The notes under the pieces: model-generated | Seen by the model: only the letters and a program-made list of their open reading frames with translations | Told to the model about the DNA's origin: nothing | Databases searched by the model: none | NCBI GenBank assembly: GCA_017548275.1 | Contig: JAFZAH010000034.1 | Location: 1-64,000 of the forward strand | Direction of reading: 5' to 3' | From: Prevotella sp. | GTDB taxonomy: Bacteria; Bacteroidota; Bacteroidia; Bacteroidales; Bacteroidaceae | DNA length: 64,000 nt | Position numbers and translations under genes: made by a program | Shown: piece after piece, positions 1-9,066 of the stretch | Position numbering within the stretch: position 1 is the first letter of the stretch | Layout: the number at the start of each line of letters is the position of its first letter

Positions 1-97
1 ATTTATATAATTGACTACCATTGCGCCTGCCGTTCTTTACAACAACGTTTGAACCGCAGAAAAAGCATTTTTTGCATCATATAAATAATAAATGCTG

Positions 98-105
98 CAA
101 AGGTA
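98..105 (-). promoter_or_regulatory. possible -7 promoter box at left edge
   Basis: On the minus strand this reads TACCTTTG, matching the Bacteroidota -7 consensus TAnnTTTG. It would fire leftward out of the window. Only a 21-codon open frame (about 15-80, minus) lies downstream inside the window, so any real target is outside. The match alone is weak evidence. Confidence 0.3.
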
Positions 106-174
106 AGCAAATAAAGGCATTCCAAGAGTTTTCATCACACAAAATGACCAATAAACCCTTTTTTATGATAATCA

Positions 175-1449
175 TCAAATGCCGAAGCGCTGCTTTAACC
201 ATTGTACCATGTCGTCAAGGACCTCGGGGGAAAGAGTTTCCTCTATTTGACTGTACTCTGTCGGAATCCCCGTCTCACAATGTTGGAAAAGATGATTGAG
301 AGCGGGATATTCCTTGATGAGATTTTTGTTTGACTTTGGGAGTAACTGTCTGATAGCCGTTAGATTTTGAGAGGAAATGACTTGACAATCGCGGTCGCCA
401 TTGAGTGCAAATACGGGACAACGGCTCTTACGGATATCATTCGAAGGGTCGTAATCGATAAACCATTTCAACCATGGCATATTCTTAACTGATTCTTGCT
501 CGCGATATTGTTTGACCGACAGTCTTTCAGGCGAACCTGCCAGTTTCCCTATGAGGTTGGATTGCGCTACCAGCAGGGTGTCACCCTTCACACCCGGTCC
601 AGCCATTGACATGATAAAATCCGCCTTCTTTCGGGCAGCGAGCATAAAGACAATAGCCCCACCCTCGCTGTGACCTAGACATCCCACCTTTCTGAACTGT
701 TTGCGATTGCGCAGGAAATCGACACCAGCCGCTGCGTCGCGCATGAAATCTTCAGTTGTGGCAGACATGCCCGCCTTGCCCCCGACTGAAGCGCCATAGC
801 CACGGTCATCATAACGCAGTGTGGCGATGCCATGTCGTGCGAAATAGTCGGCAATGACCAGAAAGGGTTTATGCCCCATCACTTCCTCATCGCGATTCTG
901 CTGTCCGCTGCCAGAAATTAGCAACACGACGACGGGTTTCTTTTTCGTTTGGCGGTCATATCCTACAGGATAGGTGATGGTTCCAGCCAACGTGGCAGAA
1001 TCTTTCATATTGCGGAATGTGATCTCTTCAGTCAGATAGGGATACGGAGGTTGCGGGTGTTGGGGCCTGCGTATCGTGGATTCATAATCTCCTCTTTCCA
1101 ACACGAGCGGGAAGGAGAATCCACGCTGCGAGAACTTACCGTCGAGTTTTCCGTCTTTTAAACGCGCGCAATAGGAAGCATCGAGCGATGTGACTTTGAC
1201 CGCGATGGAGTCATCAGAGAGATATTCTTTTTCCGCAGAAATGCCTTTTACACCTTGATCGGGACTGTCGAGTGTCACCCCTACATAACCGTCATGCTGT
1301 TCAAGATTCAGCACCAATGTAAGAGCAATCCCCCCAACGTCGAGTTTTCCGTTCCACGAACCAATTAAAGCAGTTGATGGTTGGATAACCTGAGCCTTAA
1401 TTGTCATAGATGCGAGGACAACCAAAATGATAGATATAATTTTACGCAT
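175..1449 (-). CDS. secreted alpha/beta hydrolase (serine esterase/peptidase-like)
   Basis: Predicted exported hydrolase of 424 residues. Residues 1-20 form a signal peptide ending in IKAQ. Residues ~25-120 form a beta-rich N-terminal domain. Residues ~170-424 form an alpha/beta-hydrolase fold with an ISGSGQQNRDE oxyanion-type loop (178-188), nucleophile elbow GHSEGG (Ser261), a likely acid in NGDRDCQ (Asp352 or Asp354) and a likely catalytic His386 in ALNHLF. This layout is seen in Bacteroidota 'alpha/beta fold hydrolase' proteins that act on acyl esters or small amides; the substrate cannot be read from sequence. It stands alone, divergent from the secreted esterase at 1754, so a role in carbohydrate-ester removal is possible but is inference. 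Confidence 0.85.
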   Translation of the reverse strand: MRKIISIILVVLASMTIKAQVIQPSTALIGSWNGKLDVGGIALTLVLNLEQHDGYVGVTLDSPDQGVKGISAEKEYLSDDSIAVKVTSLDASYCARLKDGKLDGKFSQRGFSFPLVLERGDYESTIRRPQHPQPPYPYLTEEITFRNMKDSATLAGTITYPVGYDRQTKKKPVVVLLISGSGQQNRDEEVMGHKPFLVIADYFARHGIATLRYDDRGYGASVGGKAGMSATTEDFMRDAAAGVDFLRNRKQFRKVGCLGHSEGGAIVFMLAARKKADFIMSMAGPGVKGDTLLVAQSNLIGKLAGSPERLSVKQYREQESVKNMPWLKWFIDYDPSNDIRKSRCPVFALNGDRDCQVISSQNLTAIRQLLPKSNKNLIKEYPALNHLFQHCETGIPTEYSQIEETLSPEVLDDMVQWLKQRFGI

Positions 1450-1753
1450 TGAAAAATGAAATTTTGGTAATTATTGATTATTGAATAAAATTTGAAAAAT
1501 ATTGAAATTCAAGAAGCGAAAAACGTCACAAATTAATTGCAACAAATTTGTCTTTACACCATAAGTACGAATACCTTGTAAGATTTGTGACAAAGTTCCG
1601 CATTTATTTTGAAATATACAAACAATTAGCATGAATTAACCGTTTATGGGCAAATATGACAGAAGCGTAAAAAATGTAAAAAGTACACTTATTTCAGAAA
1701 AAAGCAGTATTTTTGCAACCGAAATTTATCCCACAAACTATAATTACGACAGA
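1450..1753. other. divergent intergenic region, 304 bp
   Basis: This AT-rich gap separates the divergent hydrolase and esterase genes. I find a plus-strand -7 box (1708-1715) but no convincing minus-strand TAnnTTTG box. The plus frame stays open from an ATG at 1646, but the residues before 1754 do not look like the start of an exported protein. Nothing else is recognised. Confidence 0.6.
1708..1715 (+). promoter_or_regulatory. -7 promoter box (TATTTTTG) for secreted esterase
   Basis: Matches TAnnTTTG and lies 38 nt before the chosen ATG at 1754. It sits inside the upstream extension of the open frame, which supports translation starting at 1754 rather than 1646. No clear -33 TTTG was seen. 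Confidence 0.6.
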
Positions 1754-3514
1754 ATGAAACGATTTTTACTTGCTATGGTGGTATTATTTACCACACTTTG
1801 CGGAGCAAAAGCCGCAGTTGACCCCAATTTCCACATCTACTTGTGCTTCGGCCAGTCAAACATGGAAGGAAACGCCCAATGGGAAAGCATTGACAACGAA
1901 TATGTTGACCCTCGTTTCCAGATGCTGGCCACCACCGATTTCAGCAATCCCTCCCGTCAGTTAGGCAATTGGTACACTGCTTATTGTCCCATCGTCAGTC
2001 CGACGGGCAAATTAGGTCCGACAGATTATTTCGGGCGCACGATGGTAGCCGCTCTGCCTTCAGATGTGAAGGTTGGCGTTGTAGCCGTGGCTATGGGCGG
2101 TTCACCTATCGAGATGTTTGACAAGGACAAATACCAGTCAGTGATAAAGAATAATACCACGGAATGGTATGTCACTTTAGCCAACAACTACTATGGCGGC
2201 AACCCCTATGGTCGTCTTGTAGAGATGGCGAAAAAAGCGCAAGAATCAGGTGTCATCAAAGGCATTCTGTTGCATCAAGGTTGTTCTAATTGCGCCAATC
2301 CTGAGTGGCCCAACATGGTTAAGAAAATCTATAATGACCTGCTGACCGACTTAGGGCTGAACGCAGCAGACGTGCCTCTGTTTGTAGGTGAGGTGGAACG
2401 CTTCGAGCAAGGTGGCGGATGCTCTTCTCACAATGATGTAGTTGCCCAAATTCCCAACGTGATACCAACGGGACATGTGGTCAGTTCTTATGACTGTCCG
2501 GGCAACGGCAGTGACCCATGGCACTTTAATCCGACGGGGTACCGTATGCTGGGCAGACGCTATGCCTATGAGGTATTACGCGTGATGGGCATCACCCCCC
2601 AATTGGCAGAAGGCTATACCTTACCCAACAACATGCAGAAATTCTTGACTGCCAAGAGTCTGACATCACCCGGCACCATAGCAATGCGTGTAGGCAGCAG
2701 TCGCACTATTGAGTTGAGAGCGGTCTTCAATGACAACCATACTGAAGAAATCTCCAACGAAGCGACCTTTGCCCTCCCCTCCTTTTTAGCATTTGAGAAC
2801 GGGAAGTTCGTCGCTAAAGCGGAAGGTACAGGTGATGTGACCGCCACATTCACTGACTTCACAGGCAATACTGTTAGTACCACTTTCACCGTGGAGTGCA
2901 ATGATTTAGGTCCGAACCATGTGTTGGTCGTGAACAACGGTAATGCCGGCAGCAACCCCTGGGACAAACAATTGATTACCATACTCAACGAGCCGATGGT
3001 GCAAGGCAAAACCTATATTGTGAAAGCGACCATCAAGGCCGACAATAGCGGTGATTGTGCCCTCTGGCCCATTTGGACGACCAGCCCTAACCGCGACGAT
3101 TGGGGCAACAGTTCTGACGTACAATATCTTGCCAGTTATGTTCTGACTTCTGAATTCAAAGAATTCACTTGGGAGTTCTCAGCATCTTTCCCGAATGACA
3201 GACTACAATTCGTCTTCGGAAAGATTGGTGGTAAGGTATATTTCGACGATGTGTCGTGCATGGAAAAAGGCACAACGAATGAGATGGTTGTAAATGGCAG
3301 TTTTGAGTCAGATGACTTATCCAAATGGAGTGTCATCAGTTGGGGTGGACAGTCAATGAAGATTGAGGAAATTGCCGCTTCTGGTATCGAAGATATCCGC
3401 ATTGAAATGCCCACCAATGGTGTCATTTATGATTTGAGTGGCCGTCGCGTAGATGCAGCAAACGCTCACAAAGGCATCTATATCATCAACGGCAAGAAAG
3501 TCATTAAGAAATAA
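1754..3514 (+). CDS. secreted SASA-type carbohydrate acetylesterase with Ig-like and CBM-like domains
   Basis: Predicted secreted esterase that removes acetyl groups from glycans (sialate-O-acetylesterase / CE6-like SGNH fold). With the start at 1754 the protein is 586 residues with a clean signal peptide (MKRFLLAMVV...AKA). Visible are GQSNMEG (Ser35 nucleophile), the HQG block (~174-176) and the C-terminal DPWH dyad (Asp254, His257). Residues ~290-400 resemble a bacterial Ig-like (Big_2) domain. Residues ~410-540 resemble a CBM4/9-type jelly roll. The end (IYDLSGRRV ... GIYIINGKKVIKK) is the short tail common on secreted Prevotella proteins. Nearby GH3 and GH5 genes support a plant cell-wall role. 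The exact substrate (acetyl-xylan versus other) is not decidable. Confidence 0.8.
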   Translation: MKRFLLAMVVLFTTLCGAKAAVDPNFHIYLCFGQSNMEGNAQWESIDNEYVDPRFQMLATTDFSNPSRQLGNWYTAYCPIVSPTGKLGPTDYFGRTMVAALPSDVKVGVVAVAMGGSPIEMFDKDKYQSVIKNNTTEWYVTLANNYYGGNPYGRLVEMAKKAQESGVIKGILLHQGCSNCANPEWPNMVKKIYNDLLTDLGLNAADVPLFVGEVERFEQGGGCSSHNDVVAQIPNVIPTGHVVSSYDCPGNGSDPWHFNPTGYRMLGRRYAYEVLRVMGITPQLAEGYTLPNNMQKFLTAKSLTSPGTIAMRVGSSRTIELRAVFNDNHTEEISNEATFALPSFLAFENGKFVAKAEGTGDVTATFTDFTGNTVSTTFTVECNDLGPNHVLVVNNGNAGSNPWDKQLITILNEPMVQGKTYIVKATIKADNSGDCALWPIWTTSPNRDDWGNSSDVQYLASYVLTSEFKEFTWEFSASFPNDRLQFVFGKIGGKVYFDDVSCMEKGTTNEMVVNGSFESDDLSKWSVISWGGQSMKIEEIAASGIEDIRIEMPTNGVIYDLSGRRVDAANAHKGIYIINGKKVIKK

Positions 3515-3536
3515 AGAAAAATCTGTATCACTCCAC

Positions 3537-3917
3537 ATGGGCAAAAACAAATTTTCCCAACAGGAGGTAAAAAAAATCGGCAAATTATTGCGCCTGAAGA
3601 ATGCAGGCAACCGCGCCCAGCAAAAGCAAGTGCGCCACCTGTTGCGTGTCGATTACGAGTTTAACATCTCCGACTTCAACGAGCCTGGCAAAGCATTTGG
3701 TGAGGCAGAATTGGAGGCAGCCCTTCAGCGAGGTGCCATCCTGATTTTAGATGATGCCACCATCGCCGCGATGAAAGAGAAGAGAGCCCGTGACCACGCC
3801 CGTGATGAGGCAGCGCGTCAACAAGCCGCCATCGAGCAGGGTGAGGAGACCGACTGGAAAGCCGCCATGAAAGAATGGGAGGCTTGGGAGAATGAGAATT
3901 CCAACCCGAATCAATAG
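3537..3917 (+). CDS. conserved-looking small cytosolic protein, function unknown
   Basis: A 126-residue protein starting at the ATG at 3537, 22 nt after the esterase stop. The open frame extends upstream to 3453 but that part overlaps the esterase. Residues 1-50 are basic and helical (KKIGKLLRLKNAGNRAQQK), followed by DYEFNISDF and a C-terminal acidic/Ala-rich helix (residues ~75-126) that looks like a coiled coil. I recall similar Bacteroidota proteins of unknown function, with an N-terminal 'EVxxIGxLLxLKN' block. There is no signal peptide. It probably shares the transcript of the esterase. No function is proposed. Confidence 0.7.
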   Translation: MGKNKFSQQEVKKIGKLLRLKNAGNRAQQKQVRHLLRVDYEFNISDFNEPGKAFGEAELEAALQRGAILILDDATIAAMKEKRARDHARDEAARQQAAIEQGEETDWKAAMKEWEAWENENSNPNQ

Positions 3918-4001
3918 AATCCTCCAATAAGGCCGTTAAGGGCCTTAAGGACTTTAACGCCCTTATGAAAGAGTGATAACAACAGATTAGTTCTAAATAA
4001 A

Positions 4002-4038
4002 AAGCGACGGATTTCACACAATATGAAATCCGTCGCTT
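4002..4038. terminator. bidirectional rho-independent terminator
   Basis: A perfect 15-bp inverted repeat (4002-4016 with 4024-4038, loop 7 nt) sits between the convergent genes ending at 3917 (+) and 4056 (-). AT-rich runs lie on both sides. A weaker AAGGCC/GGCCTT hairpin precedes it at 3929-3946. Confidence 0.8.
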
Positions 4039-4055
4039 AACTTTATATTCCGCTA

Positions 4056-6992
4056 TTAAAATTTCACTACGAAATCAAGAGATTGCAGGTCTTGCTCACG
4101 GGATGAGGTACCATAGAGGATTTGGTAGCGACCAGGACGAACAGAGAGTTCATCAATCGACGGGTCATAGTATTCAAACGCCTCGCCGTCGATATTGATG
4201 ACCGCATTGGCAGTCTGTCCAGGCTTGAGGTCGAGTTTCTGGAAACCCTTGAGCGATTTGATGGGAGCCTCGGGATAGTCGAGAGCCTTGACATAGAGTT
4301 GTACTGTCTCCATACCCTGTCTGTTGCCAGTGTTTGTAACAGGAACAGTGAGTGTCACTTTCCCGTTAGTCTTCATAGATTTCTTCGACAGTTTACCTTT
4401 GCCAACTTTGAAAGATGTGTAAGACAATCCATAACCGAAGGCATAAAGCGGTTGTCCGCGGAAATAGCGATATGTGCGGTTGTCCATGCTATAGTCGAGG
4501 AAATCGGGCAGGTCATTATTGGAAGCATAGAACGTGACAGGGAGTTTTCCTGCGGGATTGAAATCACCAAAGAGAACCTCTGCGAGCGCCTTTGCCCCAC
4601 CCTGACCGGGATACCATGCCTGAATGAGCGCGTCGTATTGTGACTCGATGCTACCGAATGCAATGGCTGAACCAGAACAGTTGACCATGACAACGGGCTT
4701 TCCTGTAGCGTGCATAGCCTTGACCAGACGTTGCTGCACGGTGGGAAGTTCTATATCTTGCTTGTCGCCACCCTCGCCTTCCATCTGAGCGGAGATACCA
4801 CCGATGACAATAATAGCGTCAGCCTGACTCACCTCATTGGCCAAGTCGGTGAAATCGATGAGGACTCTTTCGCAAATATCTCCCCTGAACATGGCGAAAT
4901 TGCCATTACCTCTCTTGTATTCGATACAAAGGTCATACACTTCACCCTCTTTGACAGGGAACGATTTGTACTCAACCTGACGGCGGAATCCGAATCCGGG
5001 TCTTCCACCACCGGGTTTAGCCTCCTCTACCACCTCACCATTGACTTTGAGCAGATAACCGTTGTCGGTCATGAGAGAATATTTCATGTCGCCAGTGAAA
5101 GTAGCCTTGTATTGACCGGTGACGCGCATTGAAAGATTATCCTTATCAACACCCTCTGCAAAGCCCCATGCTCCGAAGGTTGAGAAATTAAATTCTTTGT
5201 AATAATCCGTTTTGACAGGTTCTCCGCTGAGTTCTTTATTGTTATAGAACTCAACTTTCACTCCTTTTCCGTCATTGAAATCTTGCAGATGGTGTACGGT
5301 GGTATAATCATCATTGAGTTCGCATGCCTTTTTGTAGATAACATTTGCTCCGGGAACAGCCGCCTTGATGCCGGCAAGCAGTGAATGTTTGTGTTCTGGT
5401 GTCGGAGTACCGCCATAGTTACCATTGAGCAATTCGGTATCATCGGCATTCGGTCCGACGACAGCAATGGTTTTCAGGTTTTTAGACAAGGGGAGCACGC
5501 CATTGTTTTTCAGCATGACCATCGACTCACGTGCAGCCTGTGTGGCCAGTTGGTCGTTTGCCTCGCTGCTGATGACCTCAGGTGTCAGATTTGCCCACGG
5601 CAGTTTCTCCGCGGGGTCGAACATACCCAGTTCAAAACGTCCGTACAATGTTTTACGGAGATGATAGTCGAGCACCTCTTCCTTAATCAGACCTTTCTCC
5701 AATGCCTCGGTCAAGACCATGAACACTTTACCGCACTCAAGGTCAGTTCCGTTGAGCACCGCATCGACCGAAGCCGAGAGCGGGTCTTTGTGTGTCTCAT
5801 GCTGGCCTTTGTTATAGAAATTGTTGATGGCGTCGCAGTCGGTTAACACGATAGCATCATATCCCCATTTTCTGCGGAGAATATCAACGAGCAGGCGGTC
5901 GCTAGTGCAACAAGGCACGCCCTCATAGCGGTTGTATGCGCACATTACCTCCCGAACATTTCCTTTCTTCACCAATGCTTTGAAAGCGGGCAGATAGGTT
6001 TCCCACAGGTCACGCATCGACACAGAAGCGTTGTAGGTATGGCGAAGAGGTTCTGGACCACTGTGCACCGCATAGTGTTTCGCACAAGCGTGGGTTTTAA
6101 AATAATGGTCGTCATTGCCTTGCATACCAAGCACGGTCTGCACACCGAGCACAGCATTCAGATAGGGATCTTCGCCACAAGTCTCCTGTCCGCGTCCCCA
6201 TCTCGGATCACGGAAGATGTTGACATTGGGACACCAGAAGGTCAGTTCAGGATTTCCCGGGTAATAGATGGCACCCATCTTCACATTGAAGACATTGTGG
6301 TCGGAGCGGTTCCAGTTGGCACGAGCCTCGTCGGAAACGGTAGAGAACACGTCATAAACAAGTTTTTCGCTGAATGCCGCCGCCATGCCGATGGGTTGAG
6401 GATAGACAGTATAACCGCCTTGTCGCACGCCATGGCAAGCCTCACTCCACCAGTTATAGGAAGGGATACCGAGACGGTCAACAGAAACGGACTTGTTCAT
6501 CATCAATCCCACTTTCTCCTCGGGTGTGAGAAGCGAGAGGAGGTTTTCTACCCTTTCTGAATATGACAATTCGGGGTTTTGATAGGGATAACTACCCTGT
6601 GAGTTACCTTCCACAACCATGGCCTTAATAGACAAAGCGCCTAAGGAGGCCCCATAATTGTCAATCAGTTCCACGCTTCGGAAAGACTTCCCGATAGACT
6701 TTTGTGGATACAAAGCGACCATAACCTCAATGCTCTCGCCTTGTTTTACCGTTTTGTCGGGATAAATGGCTTTAATACATTCGCATGAAGGAATATCCTT
6801 GGCAATTTTGAAATCTCCTCCTGAAATATTCTTCAAAGTAAATGTGTGACATACGGCACCTTTGGTTGCGTCAACGGTACCGAAATCCCATTCATAAGCA
6901 TCAAATTTTACAGATGGTGATTTCTTTTGGGCATGAATGACCATCATGCACCCAAAAAGACACAATGCGATAATAGCAAATCTTTTCTTCAT
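4056..6992 (-). CDS. exported GH3 beta-glucosidase/beta-xylosidase with N-terminal DUF1573 domain and inserted PA14
   Basis: Predicted periplasmic or surface exo-glycosidase of 978 residues. The signal peptide is 1-21. Residues ~25-125 are a DUF1573-type Ig-like domain (FDAYEWDFGTV, SCECIKA). The GH3 catalytic barrel (~145-470) contains YNWWSEACHGV, typical of beta-xylosidase-type GH3 proteins, and TDCDAI with nucleophile Asp385. The GH3 second domain (~480-870) is interrupted by a PA14-like insert (~577-705), and a fibronectin-III-like domain closes the protein (~885-970). PA14 inserts are known in GH3 enzymes. A DUF1573 domain in front is unusual in my recollection. Likely job: releasing terminal beta-linked glucose or xylose from oligosaccharides made by enzymes such as the neighbouring GH5. 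Own promoter at 7039-7046. Confidence 0.9.
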   Translation of the reverse strand: MKKRFAIIALCLFGCMMVIHAQKKSPSVKFDAYEWDFGTVDATKGAVCHTFTLKNISGGDFKIAKDIPSCECIKAIYPDKTVKQGESIEVMVALYPQKSIGKSFRSVELIDNYGASLGALSIKAMVVEGNSQGSYPYQNPELSYSERVENLLSLLTPEEKVGLMMNKSVSVDRLGIPSYNWWSEACHGVRQGGYTVYPQPIGMAAAFSEKLVYDVFSTVSDEARANWNRSDHNVFNVKMGAIYYPGNPELTFWCPNVNIFRDPRWGRGQETCGEDPYLNAVLGVQTVLGMQGNDDHYFKTHACAKHYAVHSGPEPLRHTYNASVSMRDLWETYLPAFKALVKKGNVREVMCAYNRYEGVPCCTSDRLLVDILRRKWGYDAIVLTDCDAINNFYNKGQHETHKDPLSASVDAVLNGTDLECGKVFMVLTEALEKGLIKEEVLDYHLRKTLYGRFELGMFDPAEKLPWANLTPEVISSEANDQLATQAARESMVMLKNNGVLPLSKNLKTIAVVGPNADDTELLNGNYGGTPTPEHKHSLLAGIKAAVPGANVIYKKACELNDDYTTVHHLQDFNDGKGVKVEFYNNKELSGEPVKTDYYKEFNFSTFGAWGFAEGVDKDNLSMRVTGQYKATFTGDMKYSLMTDNGYLLKVNGEVVEEAKPGGGRPGFGFRRQVEYKSFPVKEGEVYDLCIEYKRGNGNFAMFRGDICERVLIDFTDLANEVSQADAIIVIGGISAQMEGEGGDKQDIELPTVQQRLVKAMHATGKPVVMVNCSGSAIAFGSIESQYDALIQAWYPGQGGAKALAEVLFGDFNPAGKLPVTFYASNNDLPDFLDYSMDNRTYRYFRGQPLYAFGYGLSYTSFKVGKGKLSKKSMKTNGKVTLTVPVTNTGNRQGMETVQLYVKALDYPEAPIKSLKGFQKLDLKPGQTANAVINIDGEAFEYYDPSIDELSVRPGRYQILYGTSSREQDLQSLDFVVKF

Positions 6993-7038
6993 GATAATAT
7001 AGTTAGTGAATGATAATATTTCAAATGAATGATGGATG

Positions 7039-7046
7039 CAAAGTTA
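7039..7046 (-). promoter_or_regulatory. -7 promoter box (TAACTTTG) for GH3 gene
   Basis: Minus-strand TAACTTTG, 47 nt before the GH3 start codon at 6992. No well-spaced -33 TTTG was seen. Confidence 0.55.
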
Positions 7047-7101
7047 AGAAAAATCTTACCATTTGCACCCATCAAAAGTATCAAAGTTTATCCAAAAAAT
7101 A

Positions 7102-8883
7102 TCATTTGCGCGGAATCACATACTTTCTTCCGTCCTTGATGTAAATACCCGGTCCGGGATTATTCACTTGCTGGCCGTTGAGGTTGTAGATACGTCCGTC
7201 GTGGAAGGGGTTGTTGAATTCCACAGATGTGATTCCAGCAATGGGAATCGATTCAGAAGTCATCGTGCATCCCCAACCGACAGAAATTTTACCAGGCGTC
7301 TCGCTGCCGTCTTTCTTGAGCAGCGTGGCACTAATCACCTTGGCAGTGATTGTCTCTCCTTCTATAAGTTCATCAAGTTCAAGTACCTGAAGGGTGATGC
7401 GATATACGTTCGAGCCCACAGTATTAGTATCGAATAAGATAGTAGAAGTGTTCGAGCCTTCAGTCAGAGGTCCATACTGTTCCTTGTAATTACTGCTATC
7501 AATTTTGTCACCATACACCTTAACTTGCAACTTGTCGGAATAGTCATCGTCCAACTCTACGCGAATGCCCGTATACTCGCTCATCTTGAGCGGCACAGAA
7601 CTGTTCCAGTCGCCATAAAGGAACAATTCACCCCATTGCCGGTCGTATGTCACGCTATAAATCGTCCGGAAATCATCGGCTGTGGGATACTTTCCCTCGA
7701 AACTGCTTCCATGATAAGCCTTGACAATGCGCTCTGCCAAGTCGGGTTGGTTGAACGAGGGCATTGAACGATATGCGCCGTCCGAGAGGCCCATCCAGTA
7801 GAACGTGGCAATGTTCAAAGCCTTGGTCTGGGCCACGAAGTCGTCGACAAACTGGAACATGAGATCTCTGCGAACATCGTAATCCGTGTTAGTAGCATCG
7901 ACATTCGAAGTACTCCATTCACCGATAATCACGGGAATACCTTTCGACACGAAGTTGGTGTTCAGCCCACTCATCATCTCTTTCGTTTCAGACTTGATGG
8001 TAGAAATACTTTTGTTTGTATTACCATTTACTATACTGGGGTATGCATGCACCTCAACTGCGATGTGATTCTTTTCTCCCTGGGGAATCGTTAGTTTCGT
8101 GAGAGGCTCCTTCAGATGTTCGTTCCATGTTCCGCTACCATTTGCCGCAGCATAGGTGTTGATAATCAGATTACGCCGAACATTGTTTCCACCCGTTCCA
8201 CGCACCGCATTGACAAAACTTCGGGCATAGTTGTTGATGGCATTATAGGCGTCAGTAGCGTCAGCAGCATTGTATCCACCAGTTCTGTTGAATGTCGCGA
8301 AGCACCAAGAGTTGTATTTGTCGAGCATCTCATTATAAGACTCGAAAAGCAACCGCTGGTCATAATCACGGAATTTCTCAGCAATCTGCTGCCACAAATA
8401 TTCGTATTTTGTTTTCGTCTGGTCATAAACTTCCGTACTGGCATGCAACCAATGGGTATTGCCTTCGCCCGTGTCGTGATGCACATTGATGATACAGTAC
8501 AAGTCTTGGGCAAGCACATAGTCAACAACCTCTTTCACACGGTTCATCCATGCCTCGTTGACTTTTCCGTTGCCATCCATATGGTTGTACCATGTAACCG
8601 GTACACGAATGGCTCCGAAGCCGGCCTCCTTCATCATCTTGAAAAGTTCAGGTTTCGTGAAAGGTTGCCCCCAGTATGTCTCTGATGACAAATCTTGCTG
8701 GCTTCCGCTGTTGGCGTCGAGCGTGTTGCCCAAGTTCCATCCAACTCCCATATTAGTCACTGCCTCAGTGGCAGTCTCAAAGGTTTGCGCTCCTAAAGGC
8801 ATCAAAACCATTGACATTGCCCCAATGAGGACAAGGCGTAATCTAACCGATTGTTTCATCAAATAGTAAATAACAGTCTTCAT
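7102..8883 (-). CDS. secreted GH5 family endo-glucanase (cellulase)
   Basis: Predicted extracellular endo-beta-1,4-glucanase or related endo-hemicellulase, 593 residues from 8883. A second ATG at 8859 (residue 9) gives a more typical signal peptide (MKQSVRLR ... LGAQ) and may be the real start. The GH5 barrel spans ~40-400: GWNLGNTLDA at the start, RVPVTW, NVHHD, acid/base Glu185 in SYNEM and nucleophile Glu322 in IGEWS. The GWNLGNTLD start is typical of the GH5_4-like clade. Residues ~410-530 look like a beta-sandwich carbohydrate-binding region. The end (IYNLNGQQV ... GIYIKDGRKYVIPRK) is the short secretion-type tail. It lies just upstream of GH3 but has its own promoter. Confidence 0.9.
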   Translation of the reverse strand: MKTVIYYLMKQSVRLRLVLIGAMSMVLMPLGAQTFETATEAVTNMGVGWNLGNTLDANSGSQQDLSSETYWGQPFTKPELFKMMKEAGFGAIRVPVTWYNHMDGNGKVNEAWMNRVKEVVDYVLAQDLYCIINVHHDTGEGNTHWLHASTEVYDQTKTKYEYLWQQIAEKFRDYDQRLLFESYNEMLDKYNSWCFATFNRTGGYNAADATDAYNAINNYARSFVNAVRGTGGNNVRRNLIINTYAAANGSGTWNEHLKEPLTKLTIPQGEKNHIAVEVHAYPSIVNGNTNKSISTIKSETKEMMSGLNTNFVSKGIPVIIGEWSTSNVDATNTDYDVRRDLMFQFVDDFVAQTKALNIATFYWMGLSDGAYRSMPSFNQPDLAERIVKAYHGSSFEGKYPTADDFRTIYSVTYDRQWGELFLYGDWNSSVPLKMSEYTGIRVELDDDYSDKLQVKVYGDKIDSSNYKEQYGPLTEGSNTSTILFDTNTVGSNVYRITLQVLELDELIEGETITAKVISATLLKKDGSETPGKISVGWGCTMTSESIPIAGITSVEFNNPFHDGRIYNLNGQQVNNPGPGIYIKDGRKYVIPRK

Positions 8884-8912
8884 ATCAGGTAAATTTAAGT
8901 TTATTTCTGTTG

Positions 8913-8920
8913 CAAAGATA
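8913..8920 (-). promoter_or_regulatory. -7 promoter box (TATCTTTG) for GH5 gene
   Basis: Minus-strand TATCTTTG followed by GC, 29 nt before the start at 8883. It matches the Bacteroidota consensus; no -33 box was recognised. Confidence 0.6.
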
Positions 8921-9008
8921 CGACATTATTTGGAAAAATACCGGCTAATTTGTTTTTTTAATAGAGAAATTGATGAAATAGTGGATATATGGAAGGTAAT
9001 TATAATGT

Positions 9009-9041
9009 GAAAAGGCTCCTCCCGGATGAGGAAGAACCTTT
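9009..9041 (-). terminator. probable terminator of the YARHG lipoprotein gene
   Basis: Imperfect hairpin AAAAGG ... CCTTTT with an inner CTTCCTC/GAGGAG-type stem, 26 nt after the stop of the minus-strand gene ending at 9067. Confidence 0.5.
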
Positions 9042-9066
9042 TCATATGATTGTAAATACAGATTAT

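Noticed and set aside
15-80. 21-codon minus-strand frame at the left edge behind a TACCTTTG box
   Set aside because: Too short and basic/Cys-rich without a recognisable pattern; the promoter may serve nothing in this window.
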